DNA of 5,545 nt from assembly GCA_964368425.1 (NCBI GenBank), contig CAYJAP010000043.1, positions 1 through 5,545 of the forward strand. The letters run 5' to 3'. Made by a program: the position numbers and the translations under genes. Below the pieces are notes generated by a model. It was not told where the DNA came from, ran no database searches, and was given only the letters and a program-made list of their open reading frames with translations. Positions 1 to 3,813 of the stretch are shown piece by piece. Position 1 is the stretch's first letter, and each line of letters starts with the position of its first letter. This DNA is from CAYJAP01 sp964368425. Its GTDB lineage: Bacteria > Bacillota > Clostridia > Christensenellales > UBA1242.

Positions 1-2
1 CA

Positions 3-44
3 ATTGAGATAACCAATGTCAAAAATGGTACATTATTGTCTTAA
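3..44 (+). CDS. Possible C-terminal end of an upstream gene (5' truncated)
   Basis: The third forward frame is open from the window edge to a TAA at 42-44 and reads IEITNVKNGTLLS. The stop lies only two bases before the stem of a strong rho-independent terminator, which is where the end of a transcribed gene is expected. The other two forward frames stop earlier (TGA at 5-7, TAA at 10-12) and are less attractive. Fourteen codons are too few to assign a family, and an open stretch of this length is common by chance, so the call rests almost entirely on the terminator placed directly behind it. Nothing can be said about function. Confidence 0.35.
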   Translation: MEITNVKNGTLLS

Positions 45-46
45 CA

Positions 47-79
47 AAAAAGATGAACTTCTGTTCATCTTTTTATTTT
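47..79 (+). terminator. Rho-independent terminator of the upstream transcript
   Basis: Positions 47-58 pair perfectly with 63-74 (12 bp, AAAAAGATGAAC with GTTCATCTTTTT) around a four-base TTCT loop. The descending arm runs into a T-rich tail (70-80, broken by one A). The lower stem is A:T and the upper part has the G:C pairs. Because the A-rich ascending arm becomes a U-run on the opposite strand, the hairpin could work in both directions. It closes whatever gene lies left of the window and insulates the region that follows. Confidence 0.85.
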
Positions 80-430
80 TCTCACTTTATTTCTTTCATT
101 TTTCCTTATCATTTTTTATTTTTTCATTCTTCTCTCCTACCTGCCTTCCCTTCCTTTTTGATCTCTGCTTCTCTTATCTCCTTCACCCTACTTTCTTTCT
201 TCTTTCCTTTTCCTTTCTCTTCCTTCTTTTTTCATTTCTTAAGCCACGCTTCTCCTCTCTCGCTTCTTCCCCCTATATCTCTCCTTTTTTCTATACAAAT
301 AGTTTCTTAAAAACATCTCATTAACAAACTCTATAAAACTCCCCACGAATTCCATCACCACTAGTTATACCCCACCTCCTCCCGTCAAACAAATATTTTA
401 TTTCACTTCCCCGCAAATCATTTTGTTTAT
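59..430. other. Gene-free polypyrimidine / polypurine-biased region
   Basis: This stretch separates the first terminator from the promoter region of the VirB4-like gene. On the + strand it is dominated by C and T; only four G residues occur between 61 and 240 (63, 143, 160, 167). The longest uninterrupted C/T run is 43 bases (191-233), with further runs at 249-261 and 263-274. From about 290 the tract becomes A/C/T-mixed but stays G-poor. The open frames here translate into Phe/Ser/Leu-only low-complexity strings without a ribosome binding site, so I treat the region as non-coding. The purine-only complementary strand could form a triplex or an R-loop, which is inference. No promoter, RNA fold or mobile-element end was recognised inside it. 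Confidence 0.7.
201..218. repeat. Perfect polypyrimidine mirror repeat (possible H-DNA)
   Basis: The 18 bases read the same forwards and backwards on one strand (TCTTTCCTT then TTCCTTTCT) and lie inside the 43-base pure C/T run at 191-233. Homopyrimidine mirror repeats are the classic requirement for intramolecular triplex (H-DNA). The arms are short (9 bases), so stable triplex formation is uncertain. The symmetry could also be a by-product of the low-complexity composition. Confidence 0.5.
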
Positions 431-450
431 TTTTGTTTATATTATATAAT
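423..450 (+). promoter_or_regulatory. Candidate promoter for the VirB4-like gene
   Basis: A consensus -10 hexamer TATAAT lies at 445-450. A weak -35 match TTGTTT lies at 423-428, giving a 16-base spacer, and a start of transcription near 457 with a leader of about 150 bases. The -10 is embedded in a perfect 14-bp AT palindrome (439-452), so the hexamer could also arise from AT richness alone. A weaker alternative -10, TATACT, lies at 479-484 without a convincing -35. Confidence 0.45.
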
Positions 451-452
451 AT
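439..452. repeat. 14-bp AT-only palindrome
   Basis: ATATTATATAATAT is its own reverse complement and overlaps the candidate -10 box. It lies within a run of almost pure A/T (about 421-469) and would melt easily. It may be a promoter element, a binding site, or simply compositional. Confidence 0.5.
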
Positions 453-495
453 TATCTAATACATAATACTCGCGCATATATACTACATTATCAAC

Positions 496-509
496 TGTAC
501 GCTTGTACA
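496..509. repeat. Small inverted repeat in the leader (TGTAC / GTACA)
   Basis: TGTAC (496-500) and GTACA (505-509) are exact inverted copies around a four-base spacer. A TACACTT direct repeat follows at 506-512 and 514-520. The site is downstream of the candidate promoter and upstream of the start codon, so a role as an operator or an mRNA hairpin is possible but unproven. The arms are only 5 bp. Confidence 0.3.
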
Positions 510-537
510 CTTATACACTTGTTTGAATCGTGCATAA

Positions 538-558
538 CTGTGTGGAAAATATACACAG
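538..558. repeat. Inverted repeat CTGTGT / ACACAG upstream of the VirB4-like gene
   Basis: CTGTGT (538-543) and ACACAG (553-558) are exact inverted copies separated by nine A/T-rich bases. The layout of two G/C-containing half-sites about 15 bp apart, in an AT core, 45 bases before the start codon is operator-like. The two arms also contain sequences that match the DnaA-box consensus with one difference on opposite strands. The regulator, if any, is unknown. Confidence 0.35.
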
Positions 559-593
559 CAACATATAAACAAAAAAAAGAAACAAACTAGCTT

Positions 594-598
594 AGGAG
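594..598 (+). promoter_or_regulatory. Shine-Dalgarno site deciding the start at 604
   Basis: AGGAG lies five bases before the ATG at 604, in an otherwise A-rich leader. It supports this ATG over the next in-frame ATG at residue 21 (position 664), which would cut into the first membrane segment. Confidence 0.85.
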
Positions 599-603
599 TT
601 CAT

Positions 604-3297
604 ATGAAATTTATTCCAAGAAAAACACGGGTAAGAGCAGAGGTTTATCGAAACGTCACCTTTATGGATATTGGTGTAGCTCTTGTTGGAGCGATAATCG
701 CTGTCTTAATTTTTAGCAGTAATATCCCCTATAGTTTATATATCGGACTTAGCGTTGTATCCTTCTGGATTATGATATTTATCCCAGTAGCCGACGGTGT
801 AAAGATGTATGCCAGCGTGTTCTTAATATTTAAGTTCTGGGCGTATAAAAAGAGCTACAAGAAGGTCTATAAGAAGAGAAATGAAGACATCCGCAGAGTC
901 GTTCCTTTCCTAGGAATAGCGATGGATAAGTTTATCGATTACGGTGACTATTATGCGCAAGTAATAGAGATAGATCCTGTTGACTTCTTCTTGCTGGAAG
1001 AGGAAAGACAAGAGCTGCTGCTGAGAACATTCTCCAACGCTTTTCAACGGCTAACTTCTACACAGAAAATGACTATTATTAAAACAAAGAAACCAATGAT
1101 CTTGGACAATAAATTACGACTAGAGGACTACAAGTTCTCCGAGCTGTTAAAGATGGGAGAACATAAGTATTACACCGATGCAGAGATAGAATCACGCAGT
1201 CCGGTGTTTCAAGAAAGGCTTGATTCCATACGGTTCTTAAATGATGAAGAGAAAGTATTAGCCAGTCATTACTATTTAGTTATATACGATACGTACCGAG
1301 ATACCTTAGACTCCACTGTTGTGGGTATCGCGGCGTCATTAGCATCGGGCGTAACTCCGATAAACACTAGTGTTTTGGCGGGTGACGACCTACTAGTATT
1401 CTTAAAAAGCACTTTCTCAGATAACTTTAACGAAAGAGATTTGGACTACCTGTCCCCTGAAGAAAAGGTTAAATGGGTAATGCCAGAGGAAATAAAGTTT
1501 AAAGTGTTTTCTACTCAAGTAGACCACAAATTCTATCGTTCATTCACCGTTACAGATTATCCTATCGAAGTTCCAAATGCGTGGCTATACCCTATCTTCG
1601 AGCTTGAAAACTGTCGTGTTTCTGTGAATTTATCTATGCTGGATAAAGTCAAAGCTGAAAGAATGTTGGATAAAAGCTTAATGGAAATCGAGATGAAATT
1701 AAGCAAGGCAGCTAAGAGCAGTAAACAAATTGAAAACCAAGCACATTATGAGACATTAAAAGAGTTGTTAACCAACTTAAAAAATAATAACGAAAACTTG
1801 TTTAACGTAAATATTCATATATTTGCGGAAGACGGAATGAAAAAAGAAGTACGTGCTGTACTAAAGCAAAATGGCTTCAAGTACGCAGAAAACTTCGGTC
1901 GGCAAATTGATGCTTTCGTTAGCAGTAACATAAGTAGATTAGACACGCTAAAACTTTATGAAAGAGGAATTCATACCACAAGTTTAGCGGCTATATTCCC
2001 TATGATAAGCAGTAACTTGCAAGACGAAAGGGGCTTCTATTTCGGTGTAAGTCTAGCTAGTGGATATCCTATATTTATAAACCTATTCGAACGAAACAAC
2101 GAGCGTGTTAACAGTAATATGGTTGTACTAGGAAAATCTGGAAGTGGTAAATCTTTCGCAACGAAGACGTTATTGGCGAACTTAGCGGCAGACAACGTCC
2201 GAGTGTTTATTCTAGACCCTGAGCGTGAGTACTACTCGCTGTGTAAAAACCTGGGTGGTAAATTGATTGACGTTGGTAGTAGTGCCAACGGAATATTTAA
2301 CCCTTTCCATATATTTACTACACTGAAGTCGGATGAGGGAGAGGACGACGATAGCTACAACGCACACTTGCAGTTCCTTGAGCAATTCCTAAAGATAATT
2401 TTGACAGGAATAAGTGCTGACCCGTTTGAAGAGTTAAACTCCATCATCGTTGAAATGTACCAACAATTTAACATCACACAAGTTACAGATTTATCAAAAT
2501 TGACCCCAAAAGACTACCCCGTTTTCGACGATTTATTAAAGATAGTTAACAAAAAATTAGCAGCTGAAACAGATGAATATCACAAGAGGAACTTGCAGAC
2601 AATTCAAATTTATGTCTCCAAATTTGCTACCGGTGGACGTAACAGCAACCTGTGGAACGGCCCAACAAGTATCGAGACTAACGAAAACTTTATCTGTTTT
2701 AACTTCCGTTCGCTGCTGAACAGTGGAAATGACATCATCGCCGCTGCTCAAATGTTGCTGGTATTTAAATATTTGAACAACGAAATCATCAAAAATAAAG
2801 ACTTTAACGATAAATATTTCGCTGAAAAAAGCAGGATGAAAAACGTTCCTGAGGACGAGTTTAGAAGAATAATAGTAGCCGTCGACGAGGCACACGTGTT
2901 CATCAACAAGAAGTACCCTGTCGCGTTAGAGTTTATGGCACAAATGGCTAAACGTATAAGAAAATATCGTGGTATGCAGATTGTGTGTACGCAGAACATC
3001 AAGGACTTCGTTGGTTCGGAAGAAATCGCTCAGCAAAGTACCGCCGTTATAAATGCCAGCCAGTACTCCATGATTTTCTCGCTCGCTCCAAACGATATCA
3101 CCGACCTTATCGCTCTTTACCGTAACGCAGGTGGAATTAACAAAGACGAGCAAGACAATATCGTGAGTGCAGGTCGAGGAGAATGTTTCTTCATCACAAG
3201 TCCGATGAAAAGAACTTTCTTAAAGGTTGACGCTCTCAACACAGCCCGTTATCTATTCGAGCATGACCCAGACACTGAAGGCGTGGAACAGTTGTAA
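604..3297 (+). CDS. VirB4-family secretion/conjugation ATPase with fused PrgI (VirB3-like) membrane head
   Basis: This 897-residue protein is a type IV secretion/conjugation AAA+-type ATPase, expected on the cytoplasmic face of the membrane where VirB4 proteins energise substrate transfer and pilus or channel assembly. Residues 1-95 resemble PrgI-family proteins: a basic start (MKFIPRKTRV), two hydrophobic segments at about 20-39 and 44-62, then a strongly basic stretch (81-92). Residues about 100-480 match the VirB4 N-terminal domain in style, including YYAQVIEIDPVDFF at 116-129. The ATPase core shows Walker A GKSGSGKS at 510-517 (Lys516), ILDPEREY soon after, Walker B IIVAVDE at 756-762 (Asp761, Glu762), a basic KRIRKYRG segment at 783-790 that may supply an arginine finger, and the TQN motif at 796-798 typical of VirB4/TraG-type cores. 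All key residues look intact. The start is set by the AGGAG site at 594-598 and the gene ends at TAA. Typical VirB4 proteins are around 800 residues, so the extra length fits the fused head. FtsK/VirD4-type coupling ATPases are less likely given the N-terminal domain. Confidence 0.92.
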   Translation: MKFIPRKTRVRAEVYRNVTFMDIGVALVGAIIAVLIFSSNIPYSLYIGLSVVSFWIMIFIPVADGVKMYASVFLIFKFWAYKKSYKKVYKKRNEDIRRVVPFLGIAMDKFIDYGDYYAQVIEIDPVDFFLLEEERQELLLRTFSNAFQRLTSTQKMTIIKTKKPMILDNKLRLEDYKFSELLKMGEHKYYTDAEIESRSPVFQERLDSIRFLNDEEKVLASHYYLVIYDTYRDTLDSTVVGIAASLASGVTPINTSVLAGDDLLVFLKSTFSDNFNERDLDYLSPEEKVKWVMPEEIKFKVFSTQVDHKFYRSFTVTDYPIEVPNAWLYPIFELENCRVSVNLSMLDKVKAERMLDKSLMEIEMKLSKAAKSSKQIENQAHYETLKELLTNLKNNNENLFNVNIHIFAEDGMKKEVRAVLKQNGFKYAENFGRQIDAFVSSNISRLDTLKLYERGIHTTSLAAIFPMISSNLQDERGFYFGVSLASGYPIFINLFERNNERVNSNMVVLGKSGSGKSFATKTLLANLAADNVRVFILDPEREYYSLCKNLGGKLIDVGSSANGIFNPFHIFTTLKSDEGEDDDSYNAHLQFLEQFLKIILTGISADPFEELNSIIVEMYQQFNITQVTDLSKLTPKDYPVFDDLLKIVNKKLAAETDEYHKRNLQTIQIYVSKFATGGRNSNLWNGPTSIETNENFICFNFRSLLNSGNDIIAAAQMLLVFKYLNNEIIKNKDFNDKYFAEKSRMKNVPEDEFRRIIVAVDEAHVFINKKYPVALEFMAQMAKRIRKYRGMQIVCTQNIKDFVGSEEIAQQSTAVINASQYSMIFSLAPNDITDLIALYRNAGGINKDEQDNIVSAGRGECFFITSPMKRTFLKVDALNTARYLFEHDPDTEGVEQL

Positions 3298-3338
3298 TTT
3301 ACTGCAAAATTAACTTATCCCTTATAACTATAGATATT

Positions 3339-3368
3339 AAAAGACGTGTTTAATAGCCGTCTTTTTTT
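3339..3368 (+). terminator. Rho-independent terminator of the VirB4-like gene
   Basis: AAAAGACG (3339-3346) pairs with CGTCTTTT (3358-3365) around an 11-base loop, and the T-run continues to 3368 (seven T in a row, 3362-3368). It lies about 40 bases after the TAA of the VirB4-like gene. It argues that the ATPase gene ends its transcription unit here and that the next gene is transcribed separately. Confidence 0.8.
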
Positions 3369-3520
3369 GTTAACACTTACTTGATAATGGCAACACTTAA
3401 GTCACATATATGCAAATAATTTATTATTTTTTCTTTAATAAAGTTGCCTTCTTAAACATTTCCCTTTTTTCAGTTACAACTCCATTTTGCATTTTATTCG
3501 CCCTTTTAATATATATGAGC
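3369..3520. other. AT-rich intergenic stretch with short repeats, no gene seen
   Basis: Between the terminator and the CpG-dense island the sequence is AT-rich and non-coding in appearance. It holds an exact direct repeat AACACTTA at 3372-3379 and 3392-3399, 20 bases apart (about two helical turns). It also holds a distant inverted pair GGCAAC (3389-3394) and GTTGCC (3443-3448), and the small palindrome CTTTA-A-TAAAG at 3433-3443. The 20-base phasing could suit a protein dimer, but this is weak. Open frames passing through here translate into Phe/Tyr/Cys/His-rich strings and lack a ribosome binding site. Confidence 0.5.
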
Positions 3521-3558
3521 ACTCGTGCATATGGGCGGATATGTACACATCCCATGTG

Positions 3559-3590
3559 CGTACGTGTGCTCTCCTGCCTGCACACATACG
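3559..3590. repeat. Stem-loop within the CpG-dense island
   Basis: CGTACGTGTGC (3559-3569) pairs with GCACACATACG (3580-3590) at 10 of 11 positions; the only mismatch is C3563 opposite A3586. The loop is ten bases (3570-3579, pyrimidine-rich). There is no T-run afterwards, so it is not an intrinsic terminator. It could be a DNA cruciform or an RNA hairpin if transcribed. Confidence 0.5.
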
Positions 3591-3639
3591 GGCATGTATA
3601 CGTGCGTACCTACATGTATGCGGGCATATATACGTGCGT
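3589..3639. repeat. Imperfect direct repeat, 32-base period
   Basis: The 19 bases at 3589-3607 and those at 3621-3639 (both beginning CGGGCAT and ending TATACGTGCGT) differ at one position only (G3596 versus A3628). Only two copies are clear, with spacing of 32 bases. A duplication of one half of the island is the simplest explanation. Confidence 0.65.
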
Positions 3640-3687
3640 GCGCGCGTGTATAAATATATTATATATATATAAAATATAGTAAAACGT

Positions 3688-3716
3688 TTGGATTAAAAAA
3701 TTCATTATGATAAAAT
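3688..3716 (+). promoter_or_regulatory. Candidate extended -10 promoter for the secreted-protein gene
   Basis: TAAAAT at 3711-3716 (five of six to consensus) is preceded by TG at 3708-3709, giving an extended -10 element. A weak -35 match TTGGAT lies at 3688-3693 with the optimal 17-base spacer. Transcription would start near 3723, leaving a leader of about 90 bases that contains a small hairpin AGAC-TTAT-GTCT (3728-3739). AT richness makes chance -10 matches common, so the assignment is moderate. The promoter lies directly after the Z-DNA-prone island and TA tract. Confidence 0.5.
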
Positions 3717-3801
3717 ATTTTATGAAAAGACTTATGTCTCGAGATATCGTCAAAAATATACAGAAGAACTGAAATTATGTATATGAACAAAAGAGTTGAT
3801 T

Positions 3802-3807
3802 AGGGAG
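3802..3807 (+). promoter_or_regulatory. Shine-Dalgarno site deciding the start at 3814
   Basis: AGGGAG lies six bases before the ATG at 3814. An in-frame TGA at 3784-3786 shows the reading frame cannot begin much further upstream, so this ATG is the likely start. Confidence 0.8.
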
Positions 3808-3813
3808 TTCCGT

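Larger units (their letters stand above)
3521..3671. repeat. Alternating purine-pyrimidine, CpG-dense island with adjoining TA tract (Z-DNA-prone)
   Basis: Positions 3521-3652 contain about 13 CpG dinucleotides in 132 bases, in sharp contrast to the AT-rich flanks. Long strictly alternating purine-pyrimidine runs occur at 3553-3569 (17), 3579-3590 (12), 3592-3609 (18) and 3624-3652 (29), the last including GTGCGTGCGCGCGTGT. The island ends in (TA)6 at 3660-3671. Alternating CG/TG sequence is the classic substrate for left-handed Z-DNA and TA runs extrude cruciforms, so the segment is likely to respond to supercoiling. Whether it has a function, such as absorbing supercoils between the two transcription units, is inference. 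No coding potential is credible here. Confidence 0.7.

Noticed and set aside
16..324. Open reading frames in the pyrimidine-rich region (16-324 and 53-310)
   Set aside because: Their products are Phe/Ser/Leu low-complexity strings dictated by the C/T composition, they begin within or beside the terminator hairpin, and no ribosome binding site precedes them.
150..430. CRISPR array or tandem-repeat array in the pyrimidine tract
   Set aside because: No regularly spaced identical repeats with unique spacers are visible; the similarity is compositional.
2557..3153. Minus-strand open frames inside the VirB4-like gene (2557-2895, 2748-3002, 2926-3153)
   Set aside because: They lie opposite the conserved Walker B region of a clear gene on the + strand and have no family resemblance.
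3410..3679. Open reading frames over the CpG-dense island (3410-3679, 3487-3672)
   Set aside because: The translations (rich in Tyr, Cys, His, Val, Arg) simply reflect the alternating tract; there is no Shine-Dalgarno site and no recognisable domain.
3783..3803. Six-codon leader peptide (MNKRVD) before the secreted-protein gene
   Set aside because: The ATG has no Shine-Dalgarno site and the stop overlaps the ribosome binding site of the real gene; so short a frame is expected by chance.
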